A stretch of DNA of 64,000 bases from an uncultured Alphaproteobacteria bacterium (GTDB lineage Bacteria; Pseudomonadota; Alphaproteobacteria; Rhodobacterales; Rhodobacteraceae): positions 1 to 64,000 of the forward strand of contig CACNDI010000011.1 in NCBI GenBank assembly GCA_902619165.1, given 5' to 3'. How positions within the stretch are numbered: position 1 is the first letter of the stretch; each line of letters opens with the position of its first letter. The notes beneath the pieces were generated by a model that saw only the letters and a list, made by a program, of their open reading frames with translations, ran no database searches and had not been told where the DNA came from. Made by a program: the position numbers and the translations under genes. Of this stretch, positions 54,886 through 62,662 are shown one piece after another.

Positions 54886-55653
54886 TTAAACGCTATAGAA
54901 TTTATTTGATTGAATATTGAAAAGTGTTATTCCAACGGCTGTCGATACATTTAGTGATGAAAACGTATGGTTACCATCTATAGAAAACAACATATCACAG
55001 TATTCTTTTGTCAAACGTCTTATCCCTTTCCCTTCTGCTCCAAAGACAATTGCTATATCATCATTCTCTCTCTTAAATGAAGATATTTTTTCTGTTGAGG
55101 TTTCGTCAAGCCCTATAATAATGTATCCAAATTTCTTTAACTTAACGATCGTTTGTGCAATATTCGTAGCCTGCATGTACTGTATTCGTTCGAAGGCGCC
55201 CGAAGCTGCTTTTACAAGGCTTCCGTTCTCGCTTGACCCGCCGTTTAGGGTGTTAATTATAGCATCGCAATTAAAGAAGAGGCTTGACCTAATAATAGTT
55301 CCAACATTTTGTGGATCACTAACCTTATCTAAAATAACAATCAACTTAGGTTGCTTATTTTTCTGGATCTCATGAATGTCTTTTGGTTGTTTTAAAGGAC
55401 TAACTTTTAAAATAGCTCCTTGATGAACTTTATTTTCTGAGATCGGTAAATTCTTTGATTTTTCAATATTAAAAATGGGTATGTTAGGTATTTCATAATC
55501 CGTAAATATTTTAGCTCTAGCATTTTGGCTTATCCATAACTCGTGAATTTTACGGTTAGGATTTTTTATTGCTGCCTTTACGGCGTGCAAGCCAAACATA
55601 TAGTAGTCATTATTTTCTTTAGTATTCTCCGTTCTCTTACTAAACATATCCAT
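54886..55653 (-). CDS. rlmB: 23S rRNA 2'-O-methyltransferase, RlmB/TrmH family
   Basis: A 255-residue SpoU methyltransferase. It has an N-terminal L30e-like domain with FGLHAVKAAIKNPNRKIHEL, then motif 1 LDKVSDPQNVGTIIRSSLFF, motif 2 VFGAEGKGIRRL and motif 3 SSLNVSTAVGITLFN forming the trefoil knot. RlmB methylates G2251 of 23S rRNA. In alphaproteobacteria it often lies divergent from the tRNA-Tyr gene, as here. Confidence 0.9.
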   Translation of the reverse strand: MDMFSKRTENTKENNDYYMFGLHAVKAAIKNPNRKIHELWISQNARAKIFTDYEIPNIPIFNIEKSKNLPISENKVHQGAILKVSPLKQPKDIHEIQKNKQPKLIVILDKVSDPQNVGTIIRSSLFFNCDAIINTLNGGSSENGSLVKAASGAFERIQYMQATNIAQTIVKLKKFGYIIIGLDETSTEKISSFKRENDDIAIVFGAEGKGIRRLTKEYCDMLFSIDGNHTFSSLNVSTAVGITLFNIQSNKFYSV

Positions 55654-55714
55654 TTTTTTTGTATAAATTCACATTAATCCTGTATCTTTCTATTTACACT
55701 TAGCTGCATCAGAT

Positions 55715-55728
55715 GTAAAACGTTTTAC
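55715..55728. repeat. Perfect palindrome in the tRNA-Tyr promoter region
   Basis: GTAAAACGTTTTAC is a 14-base perfect palindrome that lies 11 bases before the tRNA-Tyr start. TTTACA at 55693-55698 could serve as -35 and TAAAAC at 55716-55721 as -10, so the palindrome would overlap the promoter. It may be an operator or chance AT-rich symmetry. Confidence 0.4.
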
Positions 55729-55739
55729 GCAAGGTTCAA

Positions 55740-55825
55740 GGAGGGGTGGCAGAGCGGTCAAATGCAACGGACTGTAACTCCGTCGGGGAAACCCTACATA
55801 GGTTCGAATCCTATCCCCTCCACCA
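55740..55825 (+). tRNA. tRNA-Tyr (GTA)
   Basis: An 86-base class II tRNA with long variable arm and encoded CCA. Acceptor GGAGGGG pairs with CCCCTCC, discriminator A, anticodon GTA in loop ACTGTAACT, T arm GGTTCGAATCC. It serves as the attachment site of the adjacent island. In relatives a tRNA-Gly and tuf usually follow; here the island and the kds genes follow instead. Confidence 0.97.
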
Positions 55826-55903
55826 CAAAATAACTCTATAAAAACAATTATTTAAATTATTTTAACCTTTCAAAAAATATGCTTAAAAAACATCAATATT
55901 AAT

Positions 55904-55921
55904 TTACACACGGTTACACAC
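55904..55921 (+). repeat. Paired TTACACAC direct repeats, left
   Basis: TTACACAC occurs at 55904-55911 and 55914-55921, ten bases apart start to start. A second pair lies near 57.2 kb. In both places the pair precedes a tRNA-Tyr fragment in the same orientation. Such short direct repeats near attachment sites resemble the arm-type binding sites of tyrosine integrases. Their function here is inferred. Confidence 0.5.
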
Positions 55922-55932
55922 TAAACTAAAAG

Positions 55933-55955
55933 TAAATCCGTCGGGGAAAACTCTA
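55933..55955 (+). repeat. Short tRNA-Tyr-derived fragment (att-like)
   Basis: TAAATCCGTCGGGGAAAACT resembles TAACTCCGTCGGGGAAACCC of the tRNA-Tyr anticodon and variable arm at 55776-55795. The shared core TCCGTCGGGGAAA is 13 bases, exact. It lies just behind the left TTACACAC pair, as the larger copy lies behind the right pair. It probably marks the end of an earlier or second insertion. Confidence 0.55.
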
Positions 55956-55975
55956 AATTACACTATTTTAGAACT

Positions 55976-56155
55976 ATGAGGGTCAGAACTAAGGATTGTT
56001 ATTATTGTTATAAACCCAAAGAGGTTCTCTATCGCAGTAGATTCCAAGAACTAAAGGATTGGGTATTTCTTTGTGGGAAATGTCTTCAAGTAGTCAAAGA
56101 GAAGTATAAAGGCTCTTATCAATATGGTGGAACTTGGAAGAGTAAGAAGAAATAG
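55976..56155 (+). CDS. Small zinc-ribbon protein (59 residues)
   Basis: MRVRTKDCYYC starts a 59-residue basic protein with two Cys pairs, C8-C11 and C33-C36, that would bind one zinc. The ending QYGGTWKSKKK and the middle VLYRSRFQELKDWVFLCGKC match a small conserved protein I recall from many marine proteobacteria and phages, with no known function. It is too short for common ORF cut-offs. It lies inside the tRNA-Tyr island upstream of the recombinase. Confidence 0.65.
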   Translation: MRVRTKDCYYCYKPKEVLYRSRFQELKDWVFLCGKCLQVVKEKYKGSYQYGGTWKSKKK

Positions 56156-56278
56156 ATTGTCTCAAAAGAGTATAGTTCATAAATACATTTTTATGACACA
56201 CATTAGTGTCTTAACATTGACACATAATACTGTATCGTGTAGGGTCTAGAGGTAAATGAGACACATTTGGAGTATTAT

Positions 56279-56818
56279 ATGAAGTACGGATATGCAAGGT
56301 GTTCCACCCAATCCCAAGATTTAGAGGTCCAAAGAAACGCACTTCTATCTGCTGGTTGTGAAGTAGTGAGAGAAGAAAAGGTTTATGGAACTTCATTGAA
56401 AGGGAGAAGTGAGTTGAATACCCTTTTAGAGTTCCTACGAAAAGGTGACGAGTTAGTTGTTACTCGAATAGACAGACTTGCAAGATCTATGAGAGATTTG
56501 CAGAACATAGTTTATGAACTAACAGAAAAAGGAGTTCATCTATCTGCAACCGAACAATCCATCAACACCTCTACACCAGAGGGTAAGTGTTTCCTCGATA
56601 TGTTGGGAGTGTTTGCAGAGTTCGAGACCCGATTAAGACATGAAAGACAAATGGAGGGTATCAAGAAAGCAAAAGAAAAAGGTGTCTACAAAGGAAGAAA
56701 ACAGACCCTTGATGTTGCAAAAATCAAAGAACTCGCAAGTAAGGGTTTGATGAAGACAGAGATCGCAAAGAGGTTAGGTATTGGTCGTGCATCTGTTTAT
56801 CGTGCGTTGAATGATTAG
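56279..56818 (+). CDS. Serine recombinase of the resolvase/invertase family
   Basis: A 179-residue protein from the ATG at 56279, behind TTGGAG. The catalytic segment GYARCSTQSQDLEVQ has the nucleophile Ser9 (the usual form is YARVST, here with Cys). TRIDRLARSMRDL provides the arginine cluster, and FAEFETRLRHERQMEGI is the E helix. A C-terminal helix-turn-helix, MKTEIAKRLGIGRASVYRAL, binds DNA. Small enzymes of this type resolve transposon cointegrates or invert DNA; they do not usually insert into tRNA genes. It is the only recombinase in the island. Three nearby copies of GACACA (56195-56263) may form its target or an operator. Confidence 0.9.
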   Translation: MKYGYARCSTQSQDLEVQRNALLSAGCEVVREEKVYGTSLKGRSELNTLLEFLRKGDELVVTRIDRLARSMRDLQNIVYELTEKGVHLSATEQSINTSTPEGKCFLDMLGVFAEFETRLRHERQMEGIKKAKEKGVYKGRKQTLDVAKIKELASKGLMKTEIAKRLGIGRASVYRALND

Positions 56819-57039
56819 ACCGATTTGCAATCTAAACTTATTCTGCTATACTTATTCACAGGACAGGTAGGAAACGAGATAAAGTCATTTTCCTTACCTG
56901 ACCTCGTAAAGTACCCCCCTCTAAAGCTCACAAACAAAAAACAATCTATATTATGTATCACGTCTTTAGAAAGATATACTACCGGCTTAAAACTGAGCGT
57001 TCTTCAATTTAACTTCCCTAATAGAAAACTTATTCTAGT

Positions 57040-57061
57040 CGTTCGTAATAGTAAGAACGAA
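57040..57061 (+). terminator. Possible terminator downstream of the recombinase
   Basis: TCGTTC and GAACGA form a six-base stem around a loop of about ten bases, followed by AATATGAGTTTTATTTTTT. The hairpin is short and the T run is interrupted, so the call is weak. It lies about 220 bases after the recombinase. Confidence 0.35.
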
Positions 57062-57207
57062 ATATGAGTTTTATTTTTTCATATTTTTTCCTTTCAACAG
57101 GGAAGTTTCAATGTCTGCCGAAATCTCCCTTTTTTTCATTATTGGATTCCGTAATTTATCCTACAGACGGAATAATCCGTAGGAGGTCAAGAATTTTATC
57201 TCAATGA

Positions 57208-57241
57208 TTACACACGAAAGTTATACAGAAGAGTTACACAC
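57208..57241 (+). repeat. Paired TTACACAC direct repeats, right
   Basis: TTACACAC occurs at 57208-57215 and 57234-57241, about 55 bases before the degenerate tRNA-Tyr copy. The same octamer pair occurs near 55.9 kb. The matching order (pair, then tRNA fragment) at both places suggests two integration end points. Confidence 0.5.
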
Positions 57242-57296
57242 AACCAAAAAGAAGCGTATAAACCATTTATTTCATTGATTTTTATTTTTTCTATGT

Positions 57297-57353
57297 CGGT
57301 CTATAACTCCGTAGGGAAACCCTATATAGGTTAGAATCCTATTCCCTTCACCA
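57297..57353 (+). repeat. Degenerate tRNA-Tyr 3' copy (attR-like)
   Basis: Aligns with tRNA-Tyr 55768-55825 over 57 bases with about seven mismatches and one gap. Shared segments are TAACTCCGT, GGGAAACCCTA, and TATAGGTT, and the copy ends in CACCA as the tRNA does. The anticodon position reads ATA, and no 5' half exists, so it is not a working tRNA. It marks the far border of the island. Confidence 0.75.
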
Positions 57354-57588
57354 TATATTAATTTTGCCAAACGATAGCTTCAAGGTTTTGACCCTTGCAA
57401 AAATCCTCGAATATATTGATCAAAGTCTTGTCAAAAATATCCGAATAGAGGTTTAACAAACCTCAGGCTACAGTTTATCCATCATTTCATACTTCATATT
57501 TTTCCTTTGCTATCCGTTCAGTGATTGTCTCTCAAAGATAGAATTGTTATTGTGTACGTAGTATAGACAGAAAAACTTTTTAAAAAAT

Positions 57589-57990
57589 ATGAAAAAAAGA
57601 GATTTTATAGCAACTCATACTTTTCATTCGCCTAGTGCTAGAAAAGCATTCTTTGATACTATGAAAGATAGAAAACAAAATTCAGACTGGTGGGGTAATG
57701 AAACTGCCGAAATTAAAGAGAAGTTTCTGCTTACATTAAAACATAGAAAAGTCCTTGATAGCGTAGATATAGAAAAAGATCAGTCAACAGATTACGCTTT
57801 AATGTTACAAATTTTTTTGGGCAAGGGAGACTTCTTTTTTTGTCATTGGAAAGCAATAGATGAGCAAGCAATTATAGACAGATTAAGTGTAGCTGGATTG
57901 GAGCAATTCATAGTAACTATGGCAACTCCAGTAGACTTTCCAAAAATGAATTTAGACTTTCTCCAACCAATGATTAATAAACTCAAATAA
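57589..57990 (+). CDS. Hypothetical protein next to the tRNA-Tyr island
   Basis: A 133-residue soluble protein. Visible features are HTFHSPSARKAFFDTMKDRK at the start and FFFCHWKAIDEQAIIDRL later, with Trp, His and Asp residues spaced as in small stress-related alpha/beta-barrel (ferredoxin-like) proteins. No family is recognised. It precedes a second unknown gene by 47 bases in the same direction, probably as one unit, and both lie between the island and kdsD. Confidence 0.55.
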   Translation: MKKRDFIATHTFHSPSARKAFFDTMKDRKQNSDWWGNETAEIKEKFLLTLKHRKVLDSVDIEKDQSTDYALMLQIFLGKGDFFFCHWKAIDEQAIIDRLSVAGLEQFIVTMATPVDFPKMNLDFLQPMINKLK

Positions 57991-58037
57991 CAACATCTAA
58001 ATAATTCCTAAGTATAAAATGAAATATTTGTAAACAA

Positions 58038-58322
58038 ATGAAATGGGTTGTAATTACAAAATATCGTCACAAGCAGCAAGTTCCTGAAGGGGAAAATTGG
58101 TTCAACTTTATTTCAGAAATAATTCGACCAGGTGCATATGATGTCGATCAACTATTTTGGTTTAAGCTAGATAAATTCCATCATCGCTCTATCACAGTCT
58201 ATCCTTATAGAGAAACCTTTGAAAAAATGAAGGAAGATCTATCGATTTATCGAGAAGATATGCAAAGTGCTGGCATTGAATTAGTTGAAATTGAGGAAGG
58301 ACCATTTCTTGGAGGAGTTTAA
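58038..58322 (+). CDS. Hypothetical protein, possible dimeric alpha/beta barrel
   Basis: A 94-residue protein, KWVVITKYRHKQQVPEGENW to EIEEGPFLGGV. The pattern beta-helix-beta-beta-helix-beta is compatible with the ferredoxin-like fold of Dabb or antibiotic-monooxygenase proteins, but there is no diagnostic motif. It is paired with the gene at 57589. The 238 bases after it, before kdsD, hold no gene; a TTGACT at 58423 may belong to the kdsD promoter. Confidence 0.5.
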   Translation: MKWVVITKYRHKQQVPEGENWFNFISEIIRPGAYDVDQLFWFKLDKFHHRSITVYPYRETFEKMKEDLSIYREDMQSAGIELVEIEEGPFLGGV

Positions 58323-58560
58323 GATTTCGACATTAAACATTTTGTCTTTAAATATTTTTTTTAATTTAAGTAAACACCAAAATTTCAGTTGAAAAAGAAA
58401 AACAAATGGGTTTGACTTAATTTTCTTGATAGTGTAGCACTCCAGCTACAGGCATCGTCTCAATAACTGGTTAAGAAATTAGTTTACGATTGGAGTATCT
58501 TTAGCATTTATATTTTTGACAGCGTCAACAAGCAATGATTAAATACAAAGACCACTAGAG

Positions 58561-59520
58561 ATGATGAAGAAAAAAAATATTCAAGAAATTGGTAAATCTG
58601 TTTTAGAAACTGAGGCTTTAGCGCTCTCGAAGCTAGCCCGCGATTTGCCAACGGATTTTGAGGCGGCAATTGATGCTGTGCTTAAAACCCAGGGCAGAGT
58701 TGTTGTATCGGGTGTTGGAAAATCTGGGCATGTTGGTAGGAAAATTGCAGCGACTCTGGCCAGCACAGGCACTCCAGCGAGCTTTGTGCACGCAACAGAA
58801 GCGAGCCATGGTGATTTAGGAATGATCACTCCAAACGACTTCTGCTTGCTTATATCGAATTCTGGAGAAACTTCAGAACTTTACGATATTTTAGCGCACA
58901 CCCGAAGGTTCGGTATTCTTACCGCGGTTATTTCTTCTTCTATAAATAGCACTTTAATACAAGCTGCTGACTTTAAGTTGCTACTTACTGATGCCCCCGA
59001 AGCGTGTACCATCGGTATGGCGCCAACAACATCAACAATACTCACGATGGCTTTAGGAGATGCATTGGCTATCGCGCTTATGGAGCAGCGAGATTTCAAG
59101 CCTGAAGATTTTAAGGTTTTGCATCCCGGAGGTAATCTTGGCTTGCAGATGTTAACGGTGTCACAACTGATGAGGAATAGAAGCGAAATGGCAATCGTAA
59201 ATGACAACTTGACTATGGATAGTGTTGTTGCCTGTATGACTCAATCTGGTTTTGGCGTTGCAATTTTAGTGGATGAAAAGGGTACACTTTCAGGAATAAT
59301 AACAGATGGGGATCTAAGAAGAAACATTAATGATGTTCTTACTTTTTCTCCTAGAGACATAGCCACGTTAAATCCTACATCTGTTAAGCCAACTGATTTA
59401 GTGTCAGTTGCTTTGAAGAAAATGGAAAAATCTAAAGTTTATGCAATTGTTGTAATCGAAGATAATAAGCCTATTGGATTGCTGCGCATGCATGATGTTT
59501 TACGCTCAGGTATTAAATGA
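58561..59520 (+). CDS. kdsD: Arabinose-5-phosphate isomerase KdsD
   Basis: A 319-residue enzyme: SIS domain with VSGVGKSGHVGRKIAATLAS and SHGDLGM, then two CBS domains (about 205-319) with GIITDGDLRR. It isomerises ribulose-5-phosphate to arabinose-5-phosphate, the first step of Kdo synthesis for LPS. It overlaps kdsB by four bases (ATGA). Confidence 0.94.
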   Translation: MMKKKNIQEIGKSVLETEALALSKLARDLPTDFEAAIDAVLKTQGRVVVSGVGKSGHVGRKIAATLASTGTPASFVHATEASHGDLGMITPNDFCLLISNSGETSELYDILAHTRRFGILTAVISSSINSTLIQAADFKLLLTDAPEACTIGMAPTTSTILTMALGDALAIALMEQRDFKPEDFKVLHPGGNLGLQMLTVSQLMRNRSEMAIVNDNLTMDSVVACMTQSGFGVAILVDEKGTLSGIITDGDLRRNINDVLTFSPRDIATLNPTSVKPTDLVSVALKKMEKSKVYAIVVIEDNKPIGLLRMHDVLRSGIK

Positions 59521-60311
59521 AGACAGTCATCATTATTCCAGCTCGTTACTCCTCTGTAAGATTTCCCGGAAAACCTCTTGTGAAGCTTTCCATTGGACAA
59601 GCACTTCAAAAATCACTAATTCAGTTGTCTTGGGAGGCAGCCTGTAGAGTTAAAAACGTGGAACACATTGTTGTGGCAACGGATGATGAAAGAATTCGAA
59701 CTGAAGCGGAGTCTTTTGGTGCTAAAGTTGTGATGACCTCAAAGAAATGTAGAAATGGAACAGAGCGGTGTGCAGAAGCGCTAAAAAATATTAATCTCAA
59801 TGGTGATTTGATTGTCAACTTGCAAGGAGATGCCCCGTTAACTCCAGAATGGTTTGTCGAAGATTTGATAAAAGCTTTTGAAAAAAATCCAGATACTCAA
59901 ATTGCCACACCCGTTTTGAGATTGGATAAAGATTCTTTAAATTCGTTTAGGCGAGATAGAAATTCTGGTCGGGTGGGAGGCACTACTGTAGTTTTTGATA
60001 ATAACAAAAATGCTTTATATTTCTCGAAAGAGATAATCCCATTTTTTGATGAAAAACGCTTAATGCAAAGAAAAGTGTATCCTATATTTCACCATGTAGG
60101 GGTGTATGCCTATCGGCCTGAAATTCTTTCGAAGTATTGTACATGGAAAGAAAGTAATCTTGAAGCTCTTGAGGGCTTAGAACAATTAAGATTTCTCGAA
60201 AATAGATGTTCTATAAAATGTGTTTTAGTTGATAGTAAGGGTAGAACTTTTTGGGAGCTAAATAACCCCGAAGATGTTATGAAAATTGAGAAAGCAATAC
60301 GCAAGATATAA
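59517..60311 (+). CDS. kdsB: CMP-Kdo synthetase KdsB
   Basis: A 264-residue cytidylyltransferase with IIPARYSSVRFPGKPL, VATDDERI, VNLQGDAPLTPEW and HHVGVYAYRPEIL. It activates Kdo for transfer to lipid A. It is coupled to kdsD and followed 17 bases later by a glycosyltransferase gene, forming a small LPS operon. Confidence 0.95.
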   Translation: MKTVIIIPARYSSVRFPGKPLVKLSIGQALQKSLIQLSWEAACRVKNVEHIVVATDDERIRTEAESFGAKVVMTSKKCRNGTERCAEALKNINLNGDLIVNLQGDAPLTPEWFVEDLIKAFEKNPDTQIATPVLRLDKDSLNSFRRDRNSGRVGGTTVVFDNNKNALYFSKEIIPFFDEKRLMQRKVYPIFHHVGVYAYRPEILSKYCTWKESNLEALEGLEQLRFLENRCSIKCVLVDSKGRTFWELNNPEDVMKIEKAIRKI

Positions 60312-60328
60312 ATTTAATAGGAAGAAAA

Positions 60329-61015
60329 ATGACAACACTAAAAATATTTATTGGTTACGACCCTAAGGAGGCCGTAGCATTTCATGTACTTAGTCATTCT
60401 TTACTAGAAAGAAGTTCTAAACCTATTTCAATTGTACCAATTAATCTACGAAATTTGAAAAACCTGTATTCTAGACAGCATGATCAGCGTCAATCAAACG
60501 AGTTTTCTTTTTCTAGATTTCTCGTGCCTTATCTATGCAACTATGAAGGGTTCGGTGTTTATATGGATTGCGACATGTTGGCTTTAGGAGACATTAGTAC
60601 GGTGATAAATGATATAGATGAGAGTCATGCAGTGTCTGTTGTTAAGCATGATTATGAGTCAAGGGTTAAGGTAAAATATCTTGGAAACAAACAATATAGT
60701 TATCCTAGAAAAAATTGGTCGTCGTTTATAGTTTGGAACTGTGCCCATCCATCGAATAATATAGTAAATCCTGAATTCATAGGGGATGCTGATGCAGCAA
60801 CGCTTCATAGATTTCTTTGGTTGAAAGACAAAGAAATAGGAGAGCTCTCTGTAAAGTGGAATTGGTTAGTAGGCGAATATGATAACCCCACGGAAGACAT
60901 AAAGGTTTTGCACTGGACATTAGGAGGACCGTACTTTGACGATTATTCAAATACTGAGTTTTCAGATGAATGGAGAAAAGAGTTTGAGTCTATGACATTT
61001 TGTAAACAGCTCTAA
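60329..61015 (+). CDS. Glycosyltransferase, GT8-like
   Basis: A 228-residue nucleotide-sugar transferase. FIGYDPKEAVAFHVLSHSLL is the nucleotide-binding start, and YMDCDMLALGDI holds the DxD metal motif. VWNCAHPSNN and VLHWTLGGPYFDDY complete the GT8-like core. It is short for a GT8 family enzyme, as in many LPS gene clusters. Acceptor and sugar are unknown. It lies directly after kdsB. Confidence 0.8.
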   Translation: MTTLKIFIGYDPKEAVAFHVLSHSLLERSSKPISIVPINLRNLKNLYSRQHDQRQSNEFSFSRFLVPYLCNYEGFGVYMDCDMLALGDISTVINDIDESHAVSVVKHDYESRVKVKYLGNKQYSYPRKNWSSFIVWNCAHPSNNIVNPEFIGDADAATLHRFLWLKDKEIGELSVKWNWLVGEYDNPTEDIKVLHWTLGGPYFDDYSNTEFSDEWRKEFESMTFCKQL

Positions 61016-61284
61016 TGATGGTTAAGGTATATGACTTACCTATTTAATATTAGTCGTGAAAATAACGGCTCATCAGATAAATAGTGCGTAGGAGTTATTT
61101 AAGAGGATATCTGGAAAAACACTAAATACCTGTTTCTAAGGGCGTTAAAGAGCATAAAACGAAGGTCAAGAAAGACATGGTCTCTCTTATTTGAGATTTA
61201 TTATCTCTCACGAATGACTAATTTTAACTGCGAAAGGCGAAGTAAGGAGATGAGGTTTATACTCACCCCACCAATAAATGAAAT
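61016..61284. other. Intergenic gap with small hairpins
   Basis: About 270 bases between the glycosyltransferase and the HAD gene. Small inverted repeats are present (AGGTA...TACCT near 61025; GAGA...TCTC near 61195), but no known RNA, riboswitch or promoter could be identified. A short leader for the next gene is possible. Confidence 0.35.
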
Positions 61285-62031
61285 ATGAAAAAAAGCGAGT
61301 TAACGAAAGAGGACATATTGTCTGACAGAATGGGGGTTGAGTGTCTAATTTTTGACTTCGATGGAACGATAGCTGAAACAGAAGAGGCACATAGAGATGC
61401 GTTCAACAAAGCCTTTGTCTTAAATAAGCTGAACTGGCATTGGGACCAACATATTTACAAAAAACTACTTAAAGTAGCAGGAGGAAAAGAAAGGATTGAG
61501 TTTTATAATAAAAGTCTTTTATCGCACTCAAAACAAATAAGTGGGAAAGATATTGAAGAAATTCATTTTCAAAAGACCAAATTTTATTCGCAATCAGTAT
61601 CTCAAGGTTTTGTACAATTGAGACCGGGGATCAGGGAGTTTTTGGAAAAAGCAAAATTTAATAAGAAGAAGCTAGCTATTTCCACTTCAACAAGTCGTGA
61701 TAACGTGGCTTTATTACTTAGGTCTTGTTTGAAAGAAAACCCAGAAGATGTTTTTTCCTTTATATCAACCGGAGAATTAGTTGAAAAAAAGAAGCCCAGT
61801 CCAGATTTATATAAATTGGTATTAGAAGAAATGAACCTATTGCCAGAGGAGTGTCTAGCATTTGAAGATAGTAGGATAGGTCTTATTTCTGCAAAGAGAG
61901 CTAATATCACGACTGCAGTTAACCCAAGCCGGTACAGCATGGGAGATAATTTCGAAGAAGCAGATTATTTTCTAACAAGTTTCTTATTAGAAAAATTCCC
62001 TAAGAGTTTGCGTAGAATACTATCACTTTAG
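61285..62031 (+). CDS. HAD phosphatase of the CbbY/beta-phosphoglucomutase type
   Basis: A 248-residue HAD hydrolase. Motif I is LIFDFDGTIAETEEAHRDAF with nucleophile Asp near residue 24, motif II is ISTSTSRDNVALLL, and motifs III/IV are KKKPSPDLYKLV and CLAFEDSRIGLISAKRA. The cap domain after motif I marks the CbbY subgroup that acts on sugar phosphates. CbbY proper is linked to RuBisCO, which is not seen here, so the substrate is open. It is convergent with the argO-like gene. Confidence 0.85.
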   Translation: MKKSELTKEDILSDRMGVECLIFDFDGTIAETEEAHRDAFNKAFVLNKLNWHWDQHIYKKLLKVAGGKERIEFYNKSLLSHSKQISGKDIEEIHFQKTKFYSQSVSQGFVQLRPGIREFLEKAKFNKKKLAISTSTSRDNVALLLRSCLKENPEDVFSFISTGELVEKKKPSPDLYKLVLEEMNLLPEECLAFEDSRIGLISAKRANITTAVNPSRYSMGDNFEEADYFLTSFLLEKFPKSLRRILSL

Positions 62032-62651
62032 GTTATCAACTTAATTATGGTCAAAATCTTATGAGATATTAAAATCGATAGAAATACCATGCTAGAAATA
62101 ACTATGATATTTATCAGACGCCAGCCTCTTTGGTTATTAATAAAATTTGCAAAGTAAAATGATGCATATCCAAGAGAAAAAAAATAAATAAAAGATGCAG
62201 TGGATGCGCCAATTGCGAAGAAAATTTTTTCATTGAATATTAACTCTCTTGAAAACCCACCAATTATAAAAATGGTATCCGAATAAACGTGTGGGTTTAG
62301 ATAAGTGAAAGCCAGTGTTTTAAGAACGACTTTCCCAATATATTCCTCACTATGTATCTCATTAAATGAATATAAATTTGAGGAGTAATTAAGTTTATTC
62401 CAAATAAAATTTAAAATAAAAATCAGTAGTAACAAATTTAGTATTAGGTCAACTAATGGATTTGTTTGTGAAAAATAGTAAAAAGCAGCTATTCCAATGA
62501 CTATAAATATGCAATCAGATATAGAGCAAATTGAGCAAACCAAGAACACATGATTTCTTTTAAGTCCCTGCTCAATTACAAAGAGATTTTGGGGTCCTAC
62601 CGCCAAAATCAAACTCATCCCCAAATAAAATCCAAACAGAAAGTTTTCCAT
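62028..62651 (-). CDS. LysE/ArgO-family amino-acid exporter
   Basis: About 207 residues from the ATG at 62651. MENFLFGFYLG starts the first helix, followed by LILAVGPQNLFVIEQGLKR (the LysE motif) and TYLNPHVYSDTIFIIGG. These match E. coli ArgO closely in order and length, so arginine or lysine export is likely. The longer frame to 62720 overlaps cobS and lacks the family start, so I reject it. Confidence 0.88.
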   Translation of the reverse strand: MENFLFGFYLGMSLILAVGPQNLFVIEQGLKRNHVFLVCSICSISDCIFIVIGIAAFYYFSQTNPLVDLILNLLLLIFILNFIWNKLNYSSNLYSFNEIHSEEYIGKVVLKTLAFTYLNPHVYSDTIFIIGGFSRELIFNEKIFFAIGASTASFIYFFSLGYASFYFANFINNQRGWRLINIIVISSMVFLSILISHKILTIIKLIT

Positions 62652-62662
62652 AAAAGAAAACT

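Larger units (their letters stand above)
55826..57353 (+). mobile_element. Small genomic island or remnant at tRNA-Tyr
   Basis: The interval begins at the tRNA-Tyr 3' end and ends at a degenerate 57-base copy of that 3' end. It contains a second, 23-base fragment of the same tRNA part, two pairs of TTACACAC repeats, a small zinc-ribbon gene and a serine recombinase gene, but no tyrosine integrase. tRNA 3' ends are normally used by tyrosine integrases, so the original integrase gene seems to have been lost. Boundaries rest on the tRNA copies. Confidence 0.65.
57068..57588. other. Non-coding stretch at the right end of the island
   Basis: About 520 bases without a gene. It contains an imperfect inverted repeat with ACGGA/TCCGT near 57.17 kb, the right TTACACAC pair, the degenerate tRNA-Tyr copy, and at 57448-57464 a perfect seven-base stem GAGGTTT-AAC-AAACCTC. 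Beyond 57353 I see no gene or clear RNA. It looks like decayed mobile DNA. Confidence 0.5.

Noticed and set aside
56825-57067. 80-codon frame after the serine recombinase
   Set aside because: TTG start without a ribosome site, unusual composition, overlaps a possible terminator; probably not a gene.
57297-57353. Second tRNA-Tyr gene
   Set aside because: Only the 3' two-thirds is present, with an altered anticodon and no acceptor 5' strand; better seen as an attachment remnant.
55826-58560. Prophage
   Set aside because: No capsid, tail, terminase or replication genes; only a recombinase and small unknown proteins.
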